Part shown: piece after piece, positions 6,208 through 11,432 of the stretch | Layout: the number at the start of each line of letters is the position of its first letter | How positions within the stretch are numbered: the first letter of the stretch is position 1 | Assembly: GCA_041655035.1 (NCBI GenBank) | Contig: JBAZCN010000115.1 | Span: 1-11,432 of the forward strand | Length of the DNA stretch: 11,432 nucleotides | Origin: NAT127 sp041655035 | Lineage (GTDB): Bacteria > Pseudomonadota > Gammaproteobacteria > Pseudomonadales > Porticoccaceae | Reading direction: 5' to 3' | Notes under the pieces: generated by a model | What the model was told of the DNA's origin: nothing | The model's database searches: none | Seen by the model: only the letters and a program-made list of their open reading frames with translations | Position numbers and translations under genes: made by a program

Positions 6208-7023
6208 ATGATCTTCGACCTCCACAGCCACACCACCTGCTCGGACGGCACCCTGACTCCCCCTGACCTCGTGGCGCGGGCGGTGGCGATGGGCGTCAGC
6301 CACCTGGCCATCACCGATCACGACACCGTGGATGCCTACCGGAACCTCTCCGCCAGCCCCGGGTTGACGCTGATCCCCGGTATCGAGTTTTCCACCGCCT
6401 GGAACAGGATCGGCGTACATATCCTCGGTCTCAATATCGACCCGGGGTCGGCAGCCATCGCCGAGGGTGTACGGCTCCAGCACGGCGCCCGCCGCGAGCG
6501 GGCGGAGCACATCGCCGCAAGGCTCGAGAAATACGGTCTCGGCAACGCCCTCGACGGCGCCCGTGGATTCGCCTCGGCGGACAACATCGGCCGTCCGCAT
6601 TTTGCCCGCTACATGGTAGCCAGCGGCTTCGTCCGGAGTGAACAGGAGGCCTTCAAGCGCTACCTCGGCGCCGGCAAGCCCTGCGATATCCGCCAGCACT
6701 GGGCGGAGCCGCAACAGGTGGTGGACTGGATCCGCGCCGCTGGCGGCAGCGCGGTGCTCGCCCACCCCGCCAAGTACAATCTGACCCGCAGCCGCCTGCT
6801 GGCCCTGGTGGAAGACTTCAAGCGCTGGGGCGGCGAGGGACTGGAAGTGGTCTCGGGCCAGCAACTGGCGGCCACCACCCGCGATCTCGCCCGGCTGTGC
6901 GAATCCCAGGGGCTCGCCGCCTCCTGGGGATCCGACTTCCACCGGCCCGGGCAGCCCTGGGCGGAACTCGGCCGCTGCTCGACCCCGCCCGGCGGCCTGC
7001 GCGCGGTGTGGGCGTCCTGGTGA
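6208..7023 (+). CDS. rnm: PHP-domain phosphoesterase, RNase AM type (YciV/TrpH)
   Basis: The 271-residue protein is a PHP domain with its metal-binding motifs in order: HSH at residues 6-8 with Asp13, TDHDT at 36-40, the Glu of GIEFST, LAHPAKY, and GSDFHRPGQPW near the C-terminus. This is the pattern of YciV/TrpH, shown in E. coli to be RNase AM, a 5'-3' exoribonuclease that trims rRNA 5' ends; related proteins hydrolyse 3',5'-nucleotide bisphosphates. The length fits the family (about 280 residues). The ATG at 6208 gives MIFDLHSHTT, the usual family start, and there is no Shine-Dalgarno sequence; a -10-like box six bases upstream suggests a leaderless mRNA. It is divergent from sprT with 108 bases between the starts. 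In sulfate metabolism such enzymes can help remove pAp, but no specific link to the distant cys genes is shown. Confidence 0.92.
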   Translation: MIFDLHSHTTCSDGTLTPPDLVARAVAMGVSHLAITDHDTVDAYRNLSASPGLTLIPGIEFSTAWNRIGVHILGLNIDPGSAAIAEGVRLQHGARRERAEHIAARLEKYGLGNALDGARGFASADNIGRPHFARYMVASGFVRSEQEAFKRYLGAGKPCDIRQHWAEPQQVVDWIRAAGGSAVLAHPAKYNLTRSRLLALVEDFKRWGGEGLEVVSGQQLAATTRDLARLCESQGLAASWGSDFHRPGQPWAELGRCSTPPGGLRAVWASW

Positions 7024-7049
7024 TGGCGCGCGGCTATTTGCCTGCGGAT

Positions 7050-7079
7050 TTGTACTCTCCCCCCATTATTTACCATAAT
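7050..7079 (+). promoter_or_regulatory. Candidate promoter for the unknown 108-residue gene
   Basis: TTGTAC (7050-7055) and CATAAT (7074-7079) are separated by 18 bases in an otherwise AT-richer spacer. The -10 matches five of six positions and the -35 only the TTG. Transcription would start near 7086, about 25 bases before the GTG start codon. Confidence 0.4.
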
Positions 7080-7110
7080 ATCCAGTCCATCACTGCCACA
7101 GCCGGTATTC

Positions 7111-7437
7111 GTGACCCTGCAAAAGCCCCCCACCAAAGCCGAACTGCGCGCCGAACTCCAGGCCGCCGTAGAAAGCTACCTCGAGCATGGCGGCGAGATC
7201 CATGAGGTGGCCCGTGGCATCAGTGGCAGGGAAGACCACCGGCTGCTGATAAAACCGCTGTTCGATACCCCCAAAACGCCACGCACCAACGTCAGCGAGT
7301 TGATCGCCAATATCGAGTCGCGGCGCCATGCCAAGCCGCGGCGCTCGACCCGGTATATCGCCCGCAAGAAGCCCCGGCAAAAGATCCTCTACGATGACTT
7401 CGGTGAACCCATTCGCAAGATATGGGTAGACGAATGA
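7111..7437 (+). CDS. Unrecognised small basic protein
   Basis: I do not recognise this 108-residue protein with certainty. It starts at GTG 7111, since no ATG lies upstream in frame. No clear ribosome binding site is seen. It has a predicted N-terminal helix (about 8-24) ending in SYLEHGGEIHEV. That segment recalls the 'FL..GG.V..I' stretch of small RNA-polymerase-associated proteins such as SutA of Pseudomonas; this is memory-based resemblance only. A linker with Pro-Lys (DTPKTPRT) follows, then a strongly basic part (residues about 68-94, with RRHAKPRRSTR and ARKKPRQK) and an acidic-aromatic tail (DDFGEPIRKIWVDE). The charge pattern suggests nucleic acid or RNA polymerase contact. There is no signal peptide or membrane segment. 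It lies between the PHP gene (87 bases) and hemH (76 bases). Codon use looks like that of its neighbours, so it is likely a real gene. Confidence 0.75.
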   Translation: MTLQKPPTKAELRAELQAAVESYLEHGGEIHEVARGISGREDHRLLIKPLFDTPKTPRTNVSELIANIESRRHAKPRRSTRYIARKKPRQKILYDDFGEPIRKIWVDE

Positions 7438-7459
7438 CGAACCCCGGCCACCGCGCTGT

Positions 7460-7465
7460 TACAAT
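7460..7465 (+). promoter_or_regulatory. Possible -10 box for hemH
   Basis: TACAAT matches five of six positions of the -10 consensus and lies 48 bases before the hemH ATG. No good -35 box is seen at 16-18 bases upstream, so hemH may also be read from the gene before it. Confidence 0.3.
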
Positions 7466-7513
7466 CCGCCGGCAATCCACCTCATCCCACGTCCATCTCA
7501 TCCAGAGCCCATC

Positions 7514-8596
7514 ATGACATTTACCGGTTCTCCCAGTTTCAGCCACGACCAGCCGGATCGTATCGGGGTGCTGATTACCAATCTCGGCACTCCCGACGCG
7601 CCCACCGCCGCGGCGTTGCGGCGCTATCTGGGGGAGTTTCTGTGGGACCCGAGAGTCGTGGAGATGCCCCGCCCGCTGTGGTGGCTGGCGCTCCACGCCC
7701 TGATCCTCAGGACCAGGCCGCGCCGCTCGGCCAGGTCCTACGCCAGTATCTGGACCGAGCAGGGCTCGCCCCTGCTGCTCCATACCCGGAACCAGGCCGC
7801 GGCACTGGCCAGTGCCCTGGCCGCCAGGCACGGCGATGACGTCATCGTCGATTTCGCCATGCGCTACGGCAACCCGCCGATCGCCGGCGCCATTCAGCGA
7901 CTGTGCGACCAGGGTGTCCGGAAGCTGCTGGTGCTGCCCCTCTATCCCCAGTATTCCGCCTCCACCACCGCTTCGACCTTCGACGCCCTGGCCGCGGATT
8001 TCACCCGCCGCCGCTGGCTGCCGGAACTGCGTTTCATCAACGACTACTGCGATTTCGCGCCGTATATCGATGCCATGGCTGAGCATATCGAAAGCCACTG
8101 GCGGACCCACGGCAAGCCCGACAAGCTGGTGCTCTCCTACCACGGGATACCGGAGCGCTACCTGCACCAGGGCGATCCGTATTTTTGCCAGTGTCACGCA
8201 ACCTCGCGCCTGGTGGCGGCAAGACTCGGCGTCGACGAAGGTTTCTGCCTGACCACCTTCCAGTCCCGCTTTGGTCGCGAGGAGTGGCTCAAGCCGTATA
8301 CCGACCACAGCCTGAAAACGCTTCCAGGCCAGGGCGCTGCGCATGTCCAGGTGTTCTGCCCCGGCTTTTCCGCCGACTGCCTGGAAACCCTGGAAGAGAT
8401 CGCGGTCGAAAACCGCGACTACTTTCTGGCCGCCGGCGGCCAGACCTTCGGTTACATTCCCGCGCTCAACAGTGAGGCCGGCCATATCGAGGCACTTTGC
8501 CAACTGATCGACAGCCACCTGGGCGGGTGGTTGCACCCGCTCGACAACCAGGCGCAACGGCACCGGCGGGCCGCGGCCCTGGGCGCCAGCCGCTAA
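7514..8596 (+). CDS. hemH: Ferrochelatase
   Basis: This 360-residue enzyme inserts ferrous iron into protoporphyrin IX, the last step of protohaem synthesis. Visible family marks are GVLITNLGTPDAP near the N-terminus, the LPLYPQYSASTTAS segment, SYHGIPERY with the metal-loading His210, the FCQCHATS stretch, and PGFSADCLETLEEI with the conserved Glu291. The core is a normal bacterial HemH; E. coli HemH has 320 residues, so this one is longer at both ends, with a basic tail after GWLHPLDNQ. The ATG at 7514 has only a weak AGAG upstream. No transmembrane segment is evident; bacterial HemH is a soluble or peripheral membrane enzyme. It stands 76 bases behind the unknown gene and 150 bases before the TetR gene. 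Confidence 0.96.
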   Translation: MTFTGSPSFSHDQPDRIGVLITNLGTPDAPTAAALRRYLGEFLWDPRVVEMPRPLWWLALHALILRTRPRRSARSYASIWTEQGSPLLLHTRNQAAALASALAARHGDDVIVDFAMRYGNPPIAGAIQRLCDQGVRKLLVLPLYPQYSASTTASTFDALAADFTRRRWLPELRFINDYCDFAPYIDAMAEHIESHWRTHGKPDKLVLSYHGIPERYLHQGDPYFCQCHATSRLVAARLGVDEGFCLTTFQSRFGREEWLKPYTDHSLKTLPGQGAAHVQVFCPGFSADCLETLEEIAVENRDYFLAAGGQTFGYIPALNSEAGHIEALCQLIDSHLGGWLHPLDNQAQRHRRAAALGASR

Positions 8597-8620
8597 GGCA
8601 TGGCTCCGGACACCCCGTCG

Positions 8621-8650
8621 ATGTATTCAAAAGTCGCCATATGTTCAAAA
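8621..8650. repeat. Short direct repeat upstream of the TetR gene
   Basis: ATGTATTCAAAA (8621-8632) and ATATGTTCAAAA (8639-8650) share 9 of 12 positions and are 18 bases apart, close to two helical turns. They lie just upstream of the predicted TetR promoter and could be half-sites for a regulator, but no palindrome is formed. Confidence 0.3.
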
Positions 8651-8684
8651 ACCGCCCAGCTTTTCCCGGTGTTCTATAAATCAA

Positions 8685-8713
8685 TTGACGGGATTTCCCC
8701 CGCTCCATAGAGT
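8685..8713 (+). promoter_or_regulatory. Sigma-70-type promoter of the TetR gene
   Basis: TTGACG (8685-8690, five of six) and TAGAGT (8708-8713, four of six) are separated by exactly 17 bases. Transcription would start near 8720, about 27 bases before the GTG start. The -35 box is overlapped by the 8-base palindrome TCAATTGA (8681-8688), which could be part of an operator. Confidence 0.55.
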
Positions 8714-8746
8714 CCACGGACGACCAGCAAGTACAAGAGTATCCCG

Positions 8747-9373
8747 GTGGAAAGCGCCCCGCAGACCGACAACGCCCGGAAGAAAGAGACCTATGCCCAG
8801 AAGCGGGAGCGCGCCATCGCCGCGGCCGCGGCGGTATTCGCCGAAAAGGGCTACCACGGGGCGACCACCAAGGACATCGCCGACCAGCTCGGCATCCGCC
8901 AGGGCAGCCTTTACTACTACTTCAAATCCAAGGAAGAAGCCCTCGAGGAAGTCTGCACCGCCGCGATGCGCGATTATGTCCGCGGCATGGAAGTGGCCAC
9001 CAGCAGCGACCTGCCGTTTGCGGCAAAAATCTACCAGATCGTGTTTTCCCATCTGGCCAGCTACCGCCATGCCAACGAGGCGCTGAAAGTACACAACGAC
9101 CAGCGCCTTTACCTCCCGGAGGAGCGCCGCGAGCGCATCAAGAAGGACGGCAGCCGCTACCGGCAGATGCTCGAGGAGCTATTTCAGCGACAGATGGCCG
9201 ACGGCCATCTGCCAGCCGCGACGGATTGCCAGTTCGCCGCGCATTCGGTGATCGGCCTGTGCAACGCCTGGGGCGGCCCGATCACCAGGGACGACAGTAT
9301 CGATCTCGACAGCCTCAGCAGAAAATGCGTACAACTCATTTTGCAGGGCGTAGCGTACCATTCACGGTTTTGA
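8747..9373 (+). CDS. TetR/AcrR family transcriptional regulator
   Basis: This 208-residue protein has a classic TetR N-terminal DNA-binding domain: RERAIAAAAAVFAEKGYHGATTKDIAD at about 20-46, then LGIRQGSLYYYFKSKEEAL with the recognition helix near 49-60. The C-terminal ligand domain, with QRLYLPEERRERIKKDGSRY and the GLCNAWGGP segment, recalls the KstR2-like group that often senses acyl-CoA compounds; this is inference. The GTG at 8747 is the start because no ATG occurs before the HTH; a weak AAGAG lies upstream. It has its own promoter and no co-directional partner downstream: the next gene is convergent and a REP-like repeat pair follows. Target genes are therefore unclear; hemH upstream or its own promoter are candidates. 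Confidence 0.92.
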   Translation: MESAPQTDNARKKETYAQKRERAIAAAAAVFAEKGYHGATTKDIADQLGIRQGSLYYYFKSKEEALEEVCTAAMRDYVRGMEVATSSDLPFAAKIYQIVFSHLASYRHANEALKVHNDQRLYLPEERRERIKKDGSRYRQMLEELFQRQMADGHLPAATDCQFAAHSVIGLCNAWGGPITRDDSIDLDSLSRKCVQLILQGVAYHSRF

Positions 9374-9436
9374 GCAACAGCCTCGCGGTACGATTCAGCC
9401 GGGGTTCGTCGACGTTTCGATACCTGTGGTTCCTTT

Positions 9437-9546
9437 GGTGCGCTTCGTTCCTCAGCGCACCCTATGCCGGCTATCCCTGGAGCACAACCCCGCAGCTTCG
9501 CCCATGCGCTTTCCCACATCGGCTGCGCTGAGGGACGAAGCGCACC
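9437..9546. repeat. REPIN-like inverted pair of palindromic units
   Basis: The 23 bases at 9437-9459 are the reverse complement of 9524-9546 with a single mismatch. Each arm is also a hairpin by itself. In the left unit GGTGCGCT (9437-9444) pairs with AGCGCACC (9454-9461) around a 9-base loop. In the right unit TGCGCT (9524-9529) pairs with AGCGCA (9539-9544). Two REP-like units in opposite orientation about 60 bases apart is the layout of a REPIN/BIME. Such elements are non-autonomous and are moved by RAYT (REP-associated tyrosine transposase) enzymes encoded elsewhere. The element fills the gap between the convergent TetR and LysR genes, where it could also stop transcription. Confidence 0.75.
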
Positions 9547-9604
9547 GGCGATGTTTGGCATATCTGCCTTTGCCTCGCCGGAGCCCGCCGCTAACCGATC
9601 CCGA

Positions 9605-9619
9605 AGAGCCGATGGCTCT
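9605..9619 (-). terminator. Small hairpin at the LysR stop codon
   Basis: AGAGCC (9605-9610) pairs with GGCTCT (9614-9619) around a GAT loop, directly after and touching the LysR TGA stop. On the minus strand it is followed by TTCGGGATCGG, which lacks a real T-run, so terminator activity is doubtful. Confidence 0.3.
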
Positions 9620-10503
9620 CAAAACTGCTGGCATATTCGTATCCAGTTGTCCGTCGCGCTCTTGTGATAGCGATTGGCGGCAAGCGCCAGGTAAAAGGTG
9701 CGCTTGAGTTGGAAGCGGTGGCTCAACACCAGGGGCACCAGGCTCCCCTCCTTGAAATTGTTCTGCAGCACAATCTGCGACAGGCAGCCGACACCGAGGC
9801 CCGCTTCCACCGCCTTCTTTATGGCCTCGTTGTGCTTGAACTCTAGATAGATGTGCAACTTGGGCAGTACCGAAGCGAATGCGACCTCGAAGGTCCGGCG
9901 CGCACCGGACTCCGGTTCCCGCAGAATCCAGCGCACCCCTGTAATATCCTTCTCGGTGAGAACACCCCGCTTCCGGGCGAGGGGATGATCCGGGCTGCAG
10001 AACACCACCAGTTCATCCTTGAGCCAGGAAATAAGCTCCAGTTCCTGGCGCGGCGAAGCGCTTTCCACCATGCCCAGGTCCACTTCATAGTTGAGCACCT
10101 TGGCGATGATTTCCGGCGAATTGGCCACCGCGAACTCCACCTGGGCATCCGGGTATTCCCCCAGGTAGGAGGCCAGGCAGTTCACCGCCAGATGGTTGCC
10201 GATGGTGAAGCTGGCCCCGACTTTCAGGTGGCCGACATTCTGGTGACGCGCCAGCTCGAGATCGAACTCGCGGGCGTGGGCCAGCAGGGACTCGGCTTTC
10301 TTGCGCAGTGAATGACCGGTCTGGCTCAGTTCGAGCTTCTTGCCCAGGCGATCGAAAAGGCGTACGTCGTAGCTCTTCTCCAGGGCCAGCAACGCCGCGC
10401 TGACCGCCGACTGGGAGAGGTGCAATTCGTCCGCGGCGATGGTGGTATTCTTGTGGCGAGCCACCGCCAGAAAGATTTCCAGATGGCGCAAGGTGTATTT
10501 CAC
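9619..10503 (-). CDS. LysR-family regulator, YeiE/CysB-like, of sulfate assimilation
   Basis: The 294-residue protein has an N-terminal winged HTH (residues 1-60, with TTIAADELHLSQSAVSAAL) and a substrate-binding domain. From memory, stretches such as FTIGNHLAVNCLASYL, DELVVFCSPDHPLA, WILREPESGARRTFE and EAIKKAVEAGLGVGCLSQ align with E. coli YeiE, a sulfite-responsive regulator, and more loosely with CysB and CbbR. It is divergent from cysC, so control of the cysC-sat genes is the obvious inference, with a sulfur metabolite as likely effector. The start is the GTG at 10501-10503, with GGAG seven bases upstream and no ATG available in frame. A TATAAT box lies about 43 bases before the start. 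The gene ends convergently to the REPIN-like element and the TetR gene. Confidence 0.92.
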   Translation of the reverse strand: MKYTLRHLEIFLAVARHKNTTIAADELHLSQSAVSAALLALEKSYDVRLFDRLGKKLELSQTGHSLRKKAESLLAHAREFDLELARHQNVGHLKVGASFTIGNHLAVNCLASYLGEYPDAQVEFAVANSPEIIAKVLNYEVDLGMVESASPRQELELISWLKDELVVFCSPDHPLARKRGVLTEKDITGVRWILREPESGARRTFEVAFASVLPKLHIYLEFKHNEAIKKAVEAGLGVGCLSQIVLQNNFKEGSLVPLVLSHRFQLKRTFYLALAANRYHKSATDNWIRICQQF

Positions 10504-10545
10504 AGGAGTGCTCCGGGCTGCCGTTATGACCAGTTTTCATGGTTG

Positions 10546-10551
10546 ATTATA
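10546..10551 (-). promoter_or_regulatory. -10 box (TATAAT) of the LysR gene
   Basis: On the minus strand this is a perfect TATAAT, giving a transcription start near 10538 and a leader of about 35 bases. The -35 region (AAAAGT at 17 bases) is poor. The 131-base region up to cysC should also contain LysR binding sites and the cysC promoter; the -10-like boxes TATAAC (10603-10608) and TATAGA (10610-10615) are candidates for the latter, both without a -35, as is common for activated promoters. Confidence 0.5.
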
Positions 10552-10634
10552 CAAGAAAAACCACTTTTACTTTTTGGATGGCGTGGGGTACCGTGACCGC
10601 CATATAACCTATAGAACCACCACAGGAACCCCCG

Positions 10635-11255
10635 ATGACCATCCAGAAAGCAACCAATGTCCACTGGCACCACGGCGAGATCACCCGCGCCGACCGCAAC
10701 CGGCTGCTCGACCAGAAAGCCGCCACGCTGTGGTTCACCGGCCTGTCCGGCAGCGGCAAAAGTACCATCGCCGTCGCCCTCGAAGCCGCACTGTATGGCC
10801 GGGGCAAGATCTCCTATCGTCTCGACGGTGACAATATTCGCCTGGGCATCAACAAGAACCTGGGATTCTCCGCCGAGGACCGCACCGAGAATATCCGCCG
10901 CATCGGCGAAATCGCCAAGCTGTTCGTCGATACCGGCGTCCTCGCCCTGTCCAGCTTCATCAGCCCCTATCGCGCCGACCGGGACAATGTGCGCAAGCTG
11001 CACGAAGAGTCGGGCATGCACTTCATCGAGATCTACGTCGACTGCCCGCTGGATGAAGCGGAAAGACGCGATCCCAAAGGCCTCTACAAAAAGGCGCGCG
11101 CCGGCGAAATCAAGAACTTCACCGGCATCGATGACCCCTACGAAGCCCCGGCCAACCCCGAGATACGTCTCAAGACCGCCGCTATGACCCTGGAACAGGA
11201 AGTGCAGGCGATCATCGACTACCTGGACAAGAACGGCTTCCTGAGCGGCGTCTGA
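10635..11255 (+). CDS. cysC: Adenylyl-sulfate (APS) kinase
   Basis: The 206-residue enzyme phosphorylates adenylyl-sulfate (APS) at the 3' position to PAPS, using ATP. Seen in order: the Walker A loop GLSGSGKS at residues 36-43, the LDGDNIRLGINKNLGFS substrate segment, the ENIRRIGE stretch, SSFISPYRADRD around the conserved serine region, and the lid DPKGLYKKARAGEIKNFTGID near the C-terminus. These match E. coli CysC closely (201 residues). A small difference is Leu in the DGDNIRLG segment, where many homologues have His (DGDNVRHG). The ATG at 10635 has CAGGA seven bases upstream. The sat gene follows on the same strand after 61 bases, so one operon is likely. PAPS feeds either sulfate reduction to sulfite or sulfotransferases; the window does not show which. 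Confidence 0.96.
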   Translation: MTIQKATNVHWHHGEITRADRNRLLDQKAATLWFTGLSGSGKSTIAVALEAALYGRGKISYRLDGDNIRLGINKNLGFSAEDRTENIRRIGEIAKLFVDTGVLALSSFISPYRADRDNVRKLHEESGMHFIEIYVDCPLDEAERRDPKGLYKKARAGEIKNFTGIDDPYEAPANPEIRLKTAAMTLEQEVQAIIDYLDKNGFLSGV

Positions 11256-11276
11256 GCCGTTGAGGCATTCATCCTC

Positions 11277-11294
11277 GGCGGCCGGCGCGCCGCC
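11277..11294 (+). repeat. GC-only hairpin between cysC and sat
   Basis: GGCGGC (11277-11282) pairs with GCCGCC (11289-11294) around CGGCGC. It lies eight bases before the sat ribosome binding site. It is not followed by a T-run, so it is not an intrinsic terminator; a role in mRNA processing or in setting sat translation is possible. Confidence 0.4.
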
Positions 11295-11302
11295 CCCTCA
11301 TA

Positions 11303-11308
11303 AAGGAG
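11303..11308 (+). promoter_or_regulatory. Ribosome binding site deciding the sat start
   Basis: AAGGAG is a near-perfect Shine-Dalgarno sequence eight bases before the GTG at 11317. It is the strongest such site in the window and fixes the non-ATG start of sat. Confidence 0.75.
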
Positions 11309-11316
11309 AACATCAC

Positions 11317-11432
11317 GTGATCAAGCCCCATGGTTCCGACGCGCTCAACCCATTGTTCGTCTACGATTCCGAGCTGCACCACCAACTCATCGAGGAGTCA
11401 CAGAGCCTCCCCTCCGTGCTGCTCAACTCCGC
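11317..11432 (+). CDS. sat: Sulfate adenylyltransferase, homomeric Sat type (5' end only)
   Basis: Only the first 38 codons are present. They start at GTG and read MIKPHGSDALNPLFVYDSEL, the typical N-terminus of the homomeric ATP sulfurylase Sat, which makes APS and pyrophosphate from ATP and sulfate. This is the single-chain enzyme also found in sulfur oxidisers and sulfate reducers, not the CysD/CysN pair of E. coli. The catalytic HxGH motif would lie beyond the window end. Together with the upstream cysC it would give a two-step route from sulfate to PAPS. The direction of use (assimilation, or ATP formation from APS) cannot be decided here, but the APS kinase next door favours assimilation or sulfation. 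Confidence 0.88.
   Translation, partial: MIKPHGSDALNPLFVYDSELHHQLIEESQSLPSVLLNS

Noticed and set aside
6100..6942. Extension of the sprT frame far upstream on the minus strand
   Set aside because: The extra part is antisense to the PHP gene; SprT has normal length from the ATG at 6099.
7292..8563. Minus-strand open frame of 423 codons opposite hemH
   Set aside because: Antisense shadow of a clear ferrochelatase gene with no domain of its own.
9437..9546. Reading the inverted repeat as a complete insertion sequence or attC-type site
   Set aside because: There is no transposase between the arms (only 64 bases), and no integrase, attC consensus or target duplication was seen.
10524..11021. 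Minus-strand frame opposite the start of cysC
   Set aside because: Antisense to a clear gene and overlapping the regulatory region; no recognisable product.
1..11432. CRISPR array, tRNA or rRNA genes, riboswitches
   Set aside because: No regularly spaced repeats, no cloverleaf-like sequence and no rRNA motifs were found on either strand.

Overview
The window looks like chromosomal DNA from a GC-rich gammaproteobacterium. The reasons are a ribosome modulation factor (Rmf), a fused RlmKL rRNA methyltransferase, an RNase AM-type PHP protein, a SprT protein and a small YqfO/NIF3-like protein, a set typical of the Pseudomonas/Cellvibrionales (Microbulbifer-like) range. The genus is inference from remembered family resemblance and was not tested. 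No tRNA, rRNA, CRISPR array, prophage or complete insertion sequence was seen.

Layout from left to right. The minus strand carries the 5' part of a patatin-like phospholipase (RssA type), cut by the window edge. A 310-base gap with one strong stem-loop follows. Next come cnoX (thioredoxin-TPR chaperone) with a YqfO-like gene 7 bases behind it, then rlmKL, all on the minus strand. Divergent from rlmKL is rmf on the plus strand. A row of four inverted repeats lies behind rmf, and the last is a 15-bp perfect stem that probably ends transcription from both sides. Facing it is a compact minus-strand group, sprT, a GIY-YIG nuclease-like gene and a DUF2288 gene, with sprT and the GIY-YIG gene overlapping. 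Divergent from sprT is a PHP phosphoesterase (RNase AM type). Both of these genes have a -10-like box exactly six bases before the ATG, which suggests leaderless mRNAs. The plus strand continues with an unrecognised 108-residue basic protein, hemH (ferrochelatase) and a TetR-family regulator.

The space between the TetR gene and a convergent LysR gene holds an inverted pair of REP-like hairpins (REPIN-like). The LysR protein resembles YeiE/CysB-type sulfur regulators and is divergent from cysC (APS kinase) and the start of sat (homomeric ATP sulfurylase). These three form a sulfate-activation locus: Sat makes APS, CysC phosphorylates it to PAPS, and the LysR protein is the likely regulator.

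Most of the window is ordinary housekeeping and accessory genes. I found no clear new multi-gene defence or metabolic system. The points most worth a second look are the hairpin row behind rmf, the mirrored leaderless starts, the REPIN-like element, the unknown 108-residue protein and the sulfur locus with its regulator.
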